Part shown: in pieces, positions 55,572-64,000 of the stretch
Layout of the letters: the number at the start of each line of letters is the position of its first letter
How positions within the stretch are numbered: position 1 is the first letter of the stretch
Assembly: GCF_032271945.1 (NCBI RefSeq)
Contig: NZ_CP130319.1
Location: 5,103,001-5,167,000 of the forward strand
DNA from: Paenibacillus sp. MBLB1832
GTDB lineage: Bacteria > Bacillota > Bacilli > Paenibacillales > NBRC-103111
Reading direction: 5' to 3'
DNA length: 64,000 nt
Made by a program: the position numbers and the translations under genes
The notes under the pieces: model-generated
Told to the model about the DNA's origin: nothing
Seen by the model: the letters and a program-made list of their open reading frames with translations, nothing else
Database searches by the model: none

Positions 55572-57441
55572 GCCTTTACCCCCTTATGATCATCTTCAAG
55601 TTCTTCTGGCTCAATATGCCAACCGTGGTCGTCATAAACGGAACGTAAGAACATGCAAATTAGAGTAACAACAATGCCTGCTGCAGCTACATAGTAGTTT
55701 TTGTACATGAAGCCGAAACCTGCAATAAACAAACCAACTGACATCATGAGAGGCAAAATCGATGCGGACGGCATATGGATCGAACCGATCGGCTCAGCCG
55801 GCGTCATTTGTTTATTACCTGCCATTTTTTCTTTCCAGAAAGCATCTAATCCGCGAACAAGCGGAGTTTGTTTGAAGTTATACTCAGGTGCAGGTGACGA
55901 AATTGTCCACTCCAAGGAGCGACCATCCCATGGATCTGCAGGAGCTGTAACCGGTTTTCTTGCTGTAACGATGATGTTGATAAGAAACACCAACGTACCG
56001 ATACCCATCAAGAACGCACCAACCGTTGAAACAAAGTTACCAACTTCAAGATCATACCCTGGTTGATACGTAAAGACGCGTCGTGGCATCCCCATTAGAC
56101 CCAAGAAATGCTGCGGGAAGAATGTTAAATGGAAACCAATGAAGAACAACCAGAAATGTAATTTTCCTAAGCCTTCGCTTAACATGCGACCGAACATTTT
56201 CGGCCACCAATAGTAAAGACCTGCGAACAAACCAAGTACAAGACCACCAACGATGACGTAGTGGAAATGCGCGACTACGAAATACGTATCGTGATATTGG
56301 AAGTCAGCCGCTGGAATCGCAAGCATAACCCCTGTTGTTCCACCCATAACGAACGTTGGAATGAACGCTGTTGCGAAAACATTCGCAGTTGTGAAACGGA
56401 TTTGACCACCCCATAGTGTGAACAACCAGTTAAAGATTTTCACACCCGTTGGAACAGCAATCGCCATCGTTGCAATCGAGAAGATCGAGTTAGCTACTGG
56501 GCCAAGACCTGATGTGAACATATGGTGGACCCAAACCATGAAGCCTAGAAAACCAATCAGAACTGTCGCGAATACCATGGAGCTGTATCCGAACAAGCGT
56601 TTTTTCGAGAAAGTAGAAACAATTTCAGAGATAATACCGAATGCTGGAAGGATCAAAATGTAAACTTCGGGGTGCCCGAAAATCCAGAATAGATGCTCCC
56701 ACAGTACGTTGTTACCGCCACGGGCTGCATCGAAGAACGCACCACCGAAGACACGGTCAAACATAAGCTCCACCAATGCAACCGTGATTGCAGGGAAAGC
56801 AAGAACAATCAAACCTGAAGTTACAAAAGCAGACCACGTAAACATGGGCAAACGCATGTATGTAAGACCAGGAGCACGCATGTTAATAATCGTTACGAGG
56901 AAGTTAATCCCCCGATAAGTGTACCAATACCTGCAATTTGCAAGCCGAGTACATAGAAGTCGGTACCTTGCAAATTGTTTTGCAGAGTTTCGCCCCAACC
57001 TGAATCGGTAATCGAGGAAAGTGGTGCATATCCCGTCCAACCTGCATCAGGTGCGCCGCCTAAGAACCAACTTGTGTTCATCAGCACGCCGCCGGCAAAG
57101 AATAACCAGAAACCGAGTGAGTTCACGAAAGGGAATGCAACGTCCCTTGCCCCAATTTGTAACGGAACGATTGCATTCATGAAAGCGAAGATAACCGGCA
57201 TGGCCGCAAAGAAAATCATCGTTGTTCCATGCATCGTTGTTAATTGGTTAAAGGAATCGCCAACAAAAATGTGTTGATCTGGATAAGCAAGTTGAATCCG
57301 GATCAAGATCGCTTCAAGTCCTCCGACAAGGAAGAAGAAGCCACCCGCTAGTAAATACAAGATACCGATTTTCTTATGATCGACGGTTGTAAGCCAATCC
57401 ATAAGGCCGGTGTGTTTTTTTACTGGATGAGAGTGAGCCAA
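55568..57441 (-). CDS. ctaD: cytochrome c oxidase subunit I (single frameshift)
   Basis: Heme-copper oxidase core subunit, about 624 residues if repaired. The start is TTG 57441, 8 bases after AAGGAGG. The first frame runs to GIGTLIGG and then stops at 56893; the second continues INFLVTIINMRAP. The break is at a run of five G (56909-56913 as C on the plus strand), where six would restore the frame. Heme a His in FNQLTTMHGTTM, the Cu-B His-Tyr region WIFGHPEVYILILPA, WVHHMFTSG and the heme a/a3 His pair in VVAHFHYVIVGG are all present. It reduces O2 and pumps protons. An intact gene is expected, since the rest of the frame is well preserved. Confidence 0.9.
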
Positions 57442-57468
57442 CGTATGAACCTCCTTTACATCAAGAGT

Positions 57469-58485
57469 TTATTTCAATGTTTGTAAGTACGTAACAATTT
57501 CTTTAATTTGAGCATCGTCTAACTTACCGCCTGCTTCTTTACCGAATGCTGGCATTTTGTTACCTGGTTTAAGCTCTTGCGGATTATGTATCCACGAAGC
57601 GATGTTCTCAGGAGTATGTTCCAAGATACCTGCAAGTGTATCGCGATCTGCAAAGCCTTTTAGGTTAGGTGCAACCCCTGGGCCAGCTGCATTCACAGCA
57701 TGACAAGACATACAGTTTTCTTTGAACAATTCTTCACCTTTTTGTGCATTCGCAGGCACGACAGAAGGTGCTTTCATTTTCGCAACCCAAGCATTAAAGT
57801 CAGCATCTGACTTCGCCGCTACCGTGAAGTTCATCAAAGCATGGGAAGCTCCGCAAAGCTCAGTACATCTACCTTGGAACGTTGCGATTTCATCTGCTTG
57901 CAAATAAAGCGTATTGCGAATTCCTGGGTTCGTATCGACTTTACCGCCGAGGGAAGGTACCCAGAACGCATGCGATACGTCAGCAGAGACGACATCAAAG
58001 GCAATGATTTTGTCCTTCGGAATCACAAGCTGTTGCGCTGTTGCGATACCAAGATCAGGATATTCAAACTGCCACCAGAACTGATGAGCAGTGACTTTCA
58101 CATGGATAGCGTCTTTGTTTTTGTTGTAATTCTCGGAATGCTTGAACGTGTAGGATACTGTTGGCACCGCAAGTACTAACAGCAAGAGAATCGGAATAAC
58201 TGTCCAGATAATCTCCAAAACATGACTGCCTTCGACTTGTTTCGGAATGCTTTCGTCGCCTTTACGCTTGCGAAAACGTACAAGAACATACACATAAATC
58301 GCAAATACGACAATTACGACAAAAATCATGATAAAGAGACTTAACTTCATTAAAAAAAGCTGCTCTGATGCCACTGGACCTTTAGGCACTAAAGCGGATA
58401 AGGTTGGGTCTCCACACCCGGTTAGCATGAGCGTCATCACCGCTAAAAGGGGTAGCAGACGCCAGAACTTTTTTACTTGACTCAT
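57469..58485 (-). CDS. ctaC: cytochrome c oxidase subunit II with fused cytochrome c domain
   Basis: A 338-residue lipoprotein-type subunit: signal with LTGC, two helices (about 48-70, 90-112), a cupredoxin domain with the Cu-A ligands in SHAFWVPSLGG and GRCTELCGASHALM, then a cytochrome c domain (about 245-338) with CMSCH and the distal Met in NKMPAFG. The fused heme domain makes this a caa3 oxidase, fed directly by cytochrome c. GGGG lies 8 bases before the ATG. It is the first structural gene, with a clear sigma-A promoter upstream. Confidence 0.95.
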   Translation of the reverse strand: MSQVKKFWRLLPLLAVMTLMLTGCGDPTLSALVPKGPVASEQLFLMKLSLFIMIFVVIVVFAIYVYVLVRFRKRKGDESIPKQVEGSHVLEIIWTVIPILLLLVLAVPTVSYTFKHSENYNKNKDAIHVKVTAHQFWWQFEYPDLGIATAQQLVIPKDKIIAFDVVSADVSHAFWVPSLGGKVDTNPGIRNTLYLQADEIATFQGRCTELCGASHALMNFTVAAKSDADFNAWVAKMKAPSVVPANAQKGEELFKENCMSCHAVNAAGPGVAPNLKGFADRDTLAGILEHTPENIASWIHNPQELKPGNKMPAFGKEAGGKLDDAQIKEIVTYLQTLK

Positions 58486-58554
58486 TGTATCAACCCCACT
58501 TTTAAAACAATATTTTTACCACGAAGGCCATGCCCATGTCAATTCACTTTAATA

Positions 58555-58583
58555 ACTATAAATTCGTGAAAACTTTTTGTCAA
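58555..58583 (-). promoter_or_regulatory. sigma-A promoter of the caa3 oxidase operon
   Basis: On the minus strand TTGACA (58583-58578), a 17-base spacer and TATAGT (58560-58555). This is an almost perfect vegetative promoter about 70 bases upstream of the ctaC start. Confidence 0.8.
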
Positions 58584-58764
58584 TCGCTGTAGGAGAGTTC
58601 ACAAATTGTTCTTAAACAGCGCTCTGTAGCGATATATTTCCCTCCATGGTTATTTCCATACACCCACCTCTTTATGCATAAAAGCCTTTATTTGTGAACA
58701 CGTATAATTCACCCGAAACATCCCATCCTATAGACATTACAACGCATTAGGAGGTCTGTTCGAT

Positions 58765-59469
58765 ATGTTCAGGAAGTTAGGTTTTCCGATTTGTGGAATG
58801 ATATTCCTTCTGCTTATTTTATCTGCTTGTGGTTATGGTGGTAATGGTGGGAAGGAGTATAGAGGCGATAAGCATAATACCACCACGATGAATTTCAGGG
58901 ATCCTGTCGAAAAAGGTCAGGAAAAAGATCGTGCCTATCAAGTCCAGCAACTTTCAGGTCCAGTCACTCACAACAATACAAAAATCGAATATAGTCAATA
59001 CCTATCTGATCAAGTGAACAATATGGATGGTGTGAATACTGCCCTGGTTATGATAACAAATCAAAATGCTTATGTAGCTTTGATGATGGACAGCAGCGCA
59101 GTCGGGACAAAGAGCACAACCCAAGAAACTAATAATCAAGGGACACAAAAAGGGTTTTATAACGATCACAATCCCTACGATGATTCATTGCCGTCTAACG
59201 ATTTGAATAAAGGTTACAATAGTTATGAAACAGCTGTGCATCACGATTTATTATCGCATCGCTTCAAACAAGCCATCGCTGAGAAGATTCGCGTGCTTCA
59301 ACCCGATCTCATGGATGTTTACATCTCAGCTAATCGTGACTTTTTGAATAAAATGAACAACTATGCGCAGGAAAGTTGGAAAGGCCACTCCCTCATGCCG
59401 TTATTAACTGATTTTAATCAGACGGTAACGCGCATTTTCGGAACGGCGCAGGCATTGCCACAGAATTAG
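58765..59469 (+). CDS. YhcN/YlaJ family sporulation lipoprotein
   Basis: A 234-residue lipoprotein with lipobox LSAC (Cys22), a Gly/Asn-rich linker and the YhcN/YlaJ domain (about 75-225): YLSDQVNNMDGVNTALVMIT, NAYVALMMD and the C-terminal KIRVLQPDLMDVYISANRDF. These are spore inner-membrane or cortex-associated proteins; function is poorly known. TAGGAGGT lies 9 bases before the ATG. A GCATA/CGTATAA pair (58675-58704) hints at a forespore promoter but its spacing is off. Confidence 0.85.
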   Translation: MFRKLGFPICGMIFLLLILSACGYGGNGGKEYRGDKHNTTTMNFRDPVEKGQEKDRAYQVQQLSGPVTHNNTKIEYSQYLSDQVNNMDGVNTALVMITNQNAYVALMMDSSAVGTKSTTQETNNQGTQKGFYNDHNPYDDSLPSNDLNKGYNSYETAVHHDLLSHRFKQAIAEKIRVLQPDLMDVYISANRDFLNKMNNYAQESWKGHSLMPLLTDFNQTVTRIFGTAQALPQN

Positions 59470-59530
59470 ATCCAAGACGGATATCTTCTATTAATAAAGA
59501 TGTTTATTTCTGCTTCGGGGTCGGCTCCTG

Positions 59531-59559
59531 TTTTCATTTGTCGGGCATTCCTGTACAAT
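59531..59559 (+). promoter_or_regulatory. promoter of the DEAD-box helicase gene
   Basis: TTTTCA (59531-59536), 17 bases, TACAAT (59554-59559). The -10 box overlaps an in-frame ATG (59558), so that ATG cannot be the translation start. Confidence 0.55.
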
Positions 59560-59608
59560 GAGGGAATCGTCTTTACTAAGAAGGAAAAAGGGAGCTGGCC
59601 AATTACCC

Positions 59609-61462
59609 ATGTCAAATGGATTTGCCTCATTAGGAATTAAAGAATCGATCGTTCAAGTTTTGCAAAATCAAGGTGTCGTAGAACCGACGCCAATTCAACG
59701 TGAAGCCATTCCTGTTCTATTAAAAGGGTCGGACGTTATTGCACAAGCGCAAACAGGTACAGGTAAAACCCTTGCCTTCGTACTTCCTATATTAGAAAGC
59801 ATTGATGTAGAAAGCCCTGATGTTCAAGCTCTTATTCTTACACCAACCCGTGAGTTAGCGATTCAGATCAGTAACGAACTCAAAACGCTAGTCCCTGTGA
59901 CGGGTGCCAAGGTTCTCGCTGCTTATGGCGGGCAAGATGTAGAAAAACAGCTTAGAAAGCTTCAAGGTAACATACATATAGTAGTAGGAACACCTGGAAG
60001 ACTGCTTGATCATCTGCGTCGCGGGTCCATCAATTTCTACAAATTGAAAATCCTCGTATTAGATGAAGCGGATCAAATGCTGCACATGGGCTTTCTGCAC
60101 GAAGTAAAGGATATCATTGCTCAGACGTCACCTTACCGACAAACACTGCTTTTCTCCGCTACAATGCCTGAGCAGGTCATTAACCTGTCCAAGGCTTATA
60201 TGAAAGAAGCCAAAGAAATTAAAATTCAAAGTAAACAAGTGACGTTATCCGAAATTCAACAAGTCCTTGTCTCTACAACTGATCGTGAGAAACCAGACGC
60301 ATTACTGGCAGCGATTAAGCAGTATCGTCCTTATCTGGCGATGATTTTTTGCCGGACGAAAGCAAAGGCTATGGCGGTCAATGAATATTTGCAGGAAAAC
60401 GGCCTCATGGCGGATGAATTGCACGGCGATTTGTCGCAGGCTAAACGCGAGCAAGTCATGAAACGCTTCAGAGAAGGCCGCATCGAGCTTCTCGTCGCAA
60501 CTGACATCGCTGCTCGCGGTCTAGATGTTGAAGGGGTAACGCATATTTTCAATTATGATGTACCTCAAGACGCAGAGAGCTACATTCACCGTATAGGCCG
60601 GACGGGTCGTGCGGGTGAATCAGGTGTAGCTGTGACGTTCGTCACACCTAGAGATATGCAGGCGATTGAGCTCATCGAGAGAGGCATTAAGATGTCTTTG
60701 CGCAGTCCTGACCAACAGCAGCGACGTGTTCGTTCAAACTCTGAAGAATTCGCAGCAACAGAAGGCAGAGGGTCTGGTCGAAAAGGCAGTGCTAGCGCTG
60801 CGCGCGGCGGCAGACGCAATGATCGCGGCAACGCGCAAGAGCAACGCGGAGGCCGTGGTGGCAGAGCGGGTTCACGTGAAGCTCGCGGAGATCGTTCGAA
60901 CGTACAGTATGGCGAGCGCAATGGCGGCTTCGGAGCCAAAAACGAGAAGTTCGGCGTTCGCGGCGGCGCGGCAACTGGTGTTGCACGTCCAGCGGGACGC
61001 CCAGCGAAAGTCAATACCGAGCGCAATCCCAACACATGGGGACGCGCAGAAGTACGCGAGCCAGAGGCGACGAACGCAGCCCCTGCACGTGGTGGGAACT
61101 TTGGCGCAGCCAAAGCTCGCGTAACTAGCGCGTCACGCGGCGGTGAGGGTACTGAGCGCAAGCGCTCAGCACCACATGGCGATAAGTCTTACTCGCCATA
61201 TAATAAGTATGCTGGCGCAGGGCGTGAAGACGCGGCTAGCGCGTCGCGCACAATCCGCGGCGGCAAGGGCCGTGGCGACAGCGCGGAGCGCGGCGGCGGT
61301 TTTGGCGGCGCTCGCGGCGGCCAAGGCGGCGCGCGCGGCGATAGCTTTGGGGCGCGTGGCGGCCAGGGCGGCGCGCGCGGCGGAGAAAGATCTGGCGGGC
61401 CTCGTGGCGGTCAAGGCGGAGTACGTAGCGGAGCACCTCGCGGCACCCGTGGAAAGCGCTAG
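59609..61462 (+). CDS. DEAD-box RNA helicase with long RG-rich tail (CshA-like)
   Basis: A 617-residue helicase. The core (about 1-370) has all motifs: Q motif, AQTGTGKT (I), PTRELA (Ia), TPGR (Ib), DEAD (II), SAT (III), ARGLD (V) and HRIGRTGRAG (VI). The tail (about 385-617) is low-complexity, with many RGG/GG, Ala and Ser repeats and a basic end GKR; CshA of Bacillus has a similar but shorter tail. Such tails bind RNA and promote condensate formation and degradosome or ribosome association. I use the ATG at 59609; no ideal ribosome site exists (GGGAG is 14 bases upstream). Tail repeats are rich in GGC/CGC, making the 3' end GC-richer than the core. Confidence 0.92.
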   Translation: MSNGFASLGIKESIVQVLQNQGVVEPTPIQREAIPVLLKGSDVIAQAQTGTGKTLAFVLPILESIDVESPDVQALILTPTRELAIQISNELKTLVPVTGAKVLAAYGGQDVEKQLRKLQGNIHIVVGTPGRLLDHLRRGSINFYKLKILVLDEADQMLHMGFLHEVKDIIAQTSPYRQTLLFSATMPEQVINLSKAYMKEAKEIKIQSKQVTLSEIQQVLVSTTDREKPDALLAAIKQYRPYLAMIFCRTKAKAMAVNEYLQENGLMADELHGDLSQAKREQVMKRFREGRIELLVATDIAARGLDVEGVTHIFNYDVPQDAESYIHRIGRTGRAGESGVAVTFVTPRDMQAIELIERGIKMSLRSPDQQQRRVRSNSEEFAATEGRGSGRKGSASAARGGRRNDRGNAQEQRGGRGGRAGSREARGDRSNVQYGERNGGFGAKNEKFGVRGGAATGVARPAGRPAKVNTERNPNTWGRAEVREPEATNAAPARGGNFGAAKARVTSASRGGEGTERKRSAPHGDKSYSPYNKYAGAGREDAASASRTIRGGKGRGDSAERGGGFGGARGGQGGARGDSFGARGGQGGARGGERSGGPRGGQGGVRSGAPRGTRGKR

Positions 61463-61615
61463 AAAGCGAAGCGTTTTCACGCAATACTTTACCGATGCTG
61501 CTCTGACGTTGTACACTAGAGGTATGGTTTCTTAGGATCCTACATTTCAAAAATCGTTTCAACCCGTGCTCGCACGTAGGATTTACCCCCCATCCAATCG
61601 AAGGAGGTATGTTCC

Positions 61616-62203
61616 ATGTACGCATTAAAGGATAAGGAAATGATTTTTGTATTCACAGGCCCACACGGGGCAGGCCGTAAAACCGTTGCCGAAATGTCCG
61701 GCTCAACACTTGGTATGAAGCAAGTGATTTCCTACACCACGCGACCTCCGAAAGCCACTGAGGAAGATGGTCAGGATTATCACTTCATTTCTCCCGCACA
61801 ATTTGTTCAAGCACAAGCTAACGGTGAATTCATCGAAGTTAGTACCGTGAACGACCATCTCTATGGCATCAAAAGTGCAGATATCGAGCGCATGTTTCAG
61901 CTTAGCGGGAGCATCTACTTGATTCTCAATCGTTTTGGCGCCGAAACACTCAAGAAGCTGTACGGCGATCATGTGGTCCAAATCTTCATCTATGCCCAGC
62001 GAGATACACTCGAAGAGCGGATGAAAGAAAGCGGAGATTCAGAAGAAATCGCCTCTAAATATTTGTCCGATTACGAGGCTGAATTAGCGTATCGCGATCA
62101 ATGTGACCACGTTTTTGAAAATGTCGATCTCGCGCATACGGTGTTCGACCTCACGAAAACCTTAGATAAATACTTAAATCGTAACCTCGTTGACTTAGAC
62201 TAG
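61616..62203 (+). CDS. guanylate-kinase-like protein with altered P-loop
   Basis: A 195-residue protein with the guanylate kinase fold: P-loop region GPHGAGRKT (about 15-23), the GMP-binding segment YTTRPPKATEEDGQDYHFIS (about 40-59), NGEFIEVSTVNDHLYGI and lid/C-terminal helices. In true Gmk the P-loop is GPSGVGKGT; here the Lys is displaced by one (R-K), so catalysis may be changed. Paralogues of this kind exist beside the essential gmk in Paenibacillus-type genomes by inference. AAGGAGG lies 8 bases before the ATG; an imperfect hairpin (ATCCTAC/GTAGGAT, 61537-61582) sits in its leader. It is followed by a terminator, so monocistronic. Confidence 0.8.
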   Translation: MYALKDKEMIFVFTGPHGAGRKTVAEMSGSTLGMKQVISYTTRPPKATEEDGQDYHFISPAQFVQAQANGEFIEVSTVNDHLYGIKSADIERMFQLSGSIYLILNRFGAETLKKLYGDHVVQIFIYAQRDTLEERMKESGDSEEIASKYLSDYEAELAYRDQCDHVFENVDLAHTVFDLTKTLDKYLNRNLVDLD

Positions 62204-62227
62204 GAGCGAAGGGCACTAGCTGCCGAT

Positions 62228-62261
62228 AAAAGGCCTGGACGGTCCCCCGTCTGGGTCTTTT
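62228..62261 (+). terminator. terminator of the guanylate-kinase-like gene
   Basis: AAAAGGCCTGGACGG (62228-62242) pairs with CCGTCTGGGTCTTTT (62247-62261) with two mismatches, ending in a T run. Confidence 0.85.
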
Positions 62262-62294
62262 CAATATTTAAAAAAGTAAAAGTTTAAGGCTAAC

Positions 62295-62353
62295 CTAACT
62301 CAAGCTCAGCGGGCTTCATGACCGGTGAGTTAGTCCAAATAATCGACTAACTC
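62295..62353 (+). promoter_or_regulatory. mutually exclusive hairpins in the leader of the CvfC-like gene
   Basis: Segment 1 CTAACTC (62295-62301), segment 2 GAGTTAGTC (62327-62335) and segment 3 GACTAACTC (62345-62353). Segment 2 can pair with 1 (7 bp) or 3 (9 bp), not both. Segments 1 and 3 share an 11-base direct repeat, CTAACTCAAGC. It ends 85 bases before the gene start and could be an attenuator, a binding site, or a duplicated remnant. Confidence 0.45.
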
Positions 62354-62437
62354 AAGCGCTTGCTGTGCCCACTCGCTGAAAATGATAAAAAGACGGCGCA
62401 ATCGTTAATTTTGATGATAATTTAAGGAGTTAAACAA

Positions 62438-63580
62438 ATGAAAATCCTTTCAATCGAACCGACACCAAGCCCGAATTCCATGAAGCTCAATATGGATGAG
62501 TCGTTACCTGCTGGTGTACGGGAAACGTATACGAAAAACAATCTTGCCGATGCACCTGCAGCTGTACAGCAATTGCTTGGGGTCGCGGGTGTGATCAGCG
62601 TATTTCACGCGGCTGATTTCATTGCGGTCGATCGCAGCTCCAAAGGCGATTGGCAGTTGATTTTGGCGCAAGCGCGCGCGATCTTCGGTGAAGCACAGCC
62701 AAGCGCAGATCAAGGCGCTCCATCTCCCGCGCCCCAGGCAGATGCTGCCTTCGGCGAAGCACAGGTGCTCGTGCAGATGTTTCGCGGTATTCCGCTCCAG
62801 GTGAGGGTGCGCGCAGGCGCAGAAGAAGTGCGCGTCGGCATGCCAACGCGCTTCACGGAAGCCGCCGTCCGCGCAGGTACGGCTTCGCCGAACCTAATCA
62901 AAGAGCGGAAGCTCGAGGAGCTCGGCGTCCGCTACGGCGAGCTGGGGGACATCGCGGGCGAGGTCGTCCAGGAACTGGACGCCTCTTACGACGATGCCCG
63001 CGTCGAAGAGCTGGTCTCCCTCGCGATGCGGGAGACCCAAGACCTCCCTGTGGCGGATTCCGCCGCCACAGGAGACATGAGCGCAGCCGCGGAGCAGCTG
63101 CGCCACAGCGACTGGAAGCTGCGCTACGCCGCGCTTCAGAAGATCCAGCCGTCGCTTACGACGCTGCCGCTGCTCGTCCATGCCCTGCAGGACGAGAACA
63201 CGTCGCTACGGCGACTTGCCACGGTGTACCTCGGGGACATCAAGGAGCCCGAGGTACTGCCCTATCTGTATCGTGCCCTCGAGGACGATTCACCTTCCGT
63301 GCGCCGGACAGCGGGAGATACGCTGTCCGATCTCGGCGACCCCGCCGCGATGCCGGCGATGGCGAAGGCATTGACGGACCGCAACAAGCTGGTCCGTTGG
63401 CGGGCGGCGCGGTTCCTCTACGAAGTCGGGGACCGCTCGGTGTTAGAGGCGCTGCGACAAGCAGCGGATGATCCCGAATTCGAGGTGCGCATGCAGGTGA
63501 AGATCGCGCTTGAGCGGATCGAAGGCGGCCATGCCGCAGAAGGTTCGGTCTGGCAGCAAATGACCCGCAGGAATGACTAG
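62438..63580 (+). CDS. CvfC-like protein: Nfu N-terminal domain plus HEAT repeats
   Basis: A 380-residue protein. Residues 1-90 form the Nfu/NifU N-terminal scaffold-type domain (EPTPSPNSMKLNMDESLPAG; GVAGVISVFHAADFIAVDRS). The C-terminal half (about 210-370) has HEAT/PBS-lyase-like repeats (LRHSDWKLRYAALQKIQ; LQDENTSLRRLATVYLGDIK; LEDDSPSVRRTAGDTLSDLG; LTDRNKLVRWRAARFLYEVG). The 'conserved virulence factor C' family of Firmicutes has this architecture; its activity is unknown. AAGGAG lies 9 bases before the ATG. The sequence turns markedly GC-rich after about 62640, as the HEAT part is high in Ala/Arg/Gly. Confidence 0.88.
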   Translation: MKILSIEPTPSPNSMKLNMDESLPAGVRETYTKNNLADAPAAVQQLLGVAGVISVFHAADFIAVDRSSKGDWQLILAQARAIFGEAQPSADQGAPSPAPQADAAFGEAQVLVQMFRGIPLQVRVRAGAEEVRVGMPTRFTEAAVRAGTASPNLIKERKLEELGVRYGELGDIAGEVVQELDASYDDARVEELVSLAMRETQDLPVADSAATGDMSAAAEQLRHSDWKLRYAALQKIQPSLTTLPLLVHALQDENTSLRRLATVYLGDIKEPEVLPYLYRALEDDSPSVRRTAGDTLSDLGDPAAMPAMAKALTDRNKLVRWRAARFLYEVGDRSVLEALRQAADDPEFEVRMQVKIALERIEGGHAAEGSVWQQMTRRND

Positions 63581-63589
63581 CTCGCTCAG

Positions 63590-64000
63590 TTATTTTTTCG
63601 CAAACTGCTCAAAATACTGAATTCTTTCTAGAATCGTTGGATGAGAACCTCGGAACCATTGCACCAGCTTCGGCTGAGTAACGGGACTGAGGTTTTCTTG
63701 CGCGATATGCTGAAAAGCGCGAATAGCGGCATCGCCATCTCCTGTCATTTTCATCGCATACACATCGGCCCGGTGTTCAATCACACGCGAGAAGGCGTTC
63801 TGCGCCGGCGCGGAAAGAAAGCTCATCAACGCGATCAGCAGCAATAAAATCGGCAAAGCCGCAAGATCCCGCTCCCCACTGAAACCCCAAACCGCCCCCC
63901 AGCGCTTCAGGAAATAACGATAAGCGTGAAAGGCCAGCCAAAAGCCCACAAAGCTGAGCGCAACACCGTAAGCGATCCCCCAATAGATGTGCCGCTCCAC
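63590..64000 (-). CDS. M48 family metallopeptidase (Ste24-like), C-terminal part
   Basis: The window ends inside the gene; about 136 residues of the C-terminus are visible, reading leftward from the edge. They include two membrane helices (about 5-30 and 48-68), the third zinc-ligand region FSRVIEHRADVYAMKM and the family ending GSHPTILERIQYF. The catalytic HExxH lies beyond the window. Ste24-type peptidases cut membrane or CAAX-like proteins; bacterial members serve membrane protein quality control. Confidence 0.85.
   Translation of the reverse strand: MERHIYWGIAYGVALSFVGFWLAFHAYRYFLKRWGAVWGFSGERDLAALPILLLLIALMSFLSAPAQNAFSRVIEHRADVYAMKMTGDGDAAIRAFQHIAQENLSPVTQPKLVQWFRGSHPTILERIQYFEQFAKK

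Noticed and set aside
58675-58704. Sigma-G-type promoter for the YhcN-like gene
   Set aside because: GCATA and CGTATAA elements are present but 20 bases apart, longer than the usual 17-18.
59558-59608. ATG at 59558 as start of the DEAD-box helicase
   Set aside because: It overlaps the -10 box of the likely promoter and has no ribosome site.
60586-61625. Arg/Ala-rich open frames antisense to the helicase tail
   Set aside because: Low-complexity GC-rich sequence opens all frames; no start signals or family features.

Overview
The window looks like chromosomal DNA of a Gram-positive, endospore-forming, aerobic soil-type bacterium of the Paenibacillaceae, most likely Paenibacillus. The evidence is a GerA/GerB/GerC germinant-receptor operon, a YhcN/YlaJ-type spore lipoprotein, a YjcZ-type mini-protein, a caa3 oxidase cluster (ctaC-D-E-F plus CtaG and CtaM), an LtaS-type enzyme, strong GGAGG ribosome sites and a Lpl-type sugar importer under a membrane-anchored AraC regulator. 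Species cannot be read from the sequence. No rRNA, tRNA, CRISPR array, transposase or prophage was seen.

Layout. 1-4.2 kb: end of a UgtP-like glycolipid glycosyltransferase, a small membrane protein, a BNR-repeat lipoprotein, and an M23 peptidase overlapping a bactofilin. 4.2-8.1 kb: a nitrate/sulfonate-type ABC importer and a DUF445 protein. 8.3-11.3 kb: an HD phosphohydrolase coupled to a TrmB regulator, then a relic region (Fur box, dead flavodoxin gene, four palindromic-repeat copies), then an MgtC/SapB protein. 11.4-16.1 kb: a five-gene operon (exported protein, BcrA-like ATPase, permease, histidine kinase, response regulator) that looks like a cell-envelope stress or detoxification module. 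16.2-20.2 kb: germinant receptor and YjcZ-like peptide. 20.3-25.2 kb: two ABC-2 permeases, their ATPase and HelD. 25.5-34.2 kb: LtaS-like enzyme, lipoprotein cytochrome c, GH51 arabinofuranosidase with a divergent ArsR-type regulator, truncated MATE and AraC genes facing each other across a deletion scar, an MFS exporter and an AIM24-family protein.

34.3-35.6 kb holds a decayed acyltransferase gene and a 55-residue small protein. 35.8-49.8 kb is the most distinctive region: a one-directional polysaccharide-utilisation locus with a YesS-like sensor/AraC regulator, two permeases, a solute-binding lipoprotein, a large secreted beta-helix protein, and three signal-less enzymes (SGNH hydrolase, clan GH-A glycosidase, heparinase II/III-like lyase). 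The inferred logic is extracellular cleavage, import, then intracellular de-esterification and depolymerisation. The substrate cannot be read from sequence; a uronic-acid-containing, ester-decorated polysaccharide is the working guess. 49.9-53.1 kb: a second AraC regulator and a NatAB/YhaQP-like exporter. 53.2-58.6 kb: the caa3 oxidase cluster with a clear sigma-A promoter. 58.8-64 kb: spore lipoprotein, DEAD-box helicase with a long RG-rich tail, guanylate-kinase-like protein with an unusual P-loop, a CvfC-like HEAT protein and the end of an M48 peptidase.

Two large genes (the beta-helix protein and ctaD) are each broken by a single-base change inside a run of G. Because both reading frames are otherwise intact, sequencing or assembly error is as likely as true mutation. 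The flavodoxin, MATE/AraC and acyltransferase remnants carry larger losses and look genuinely decayed.
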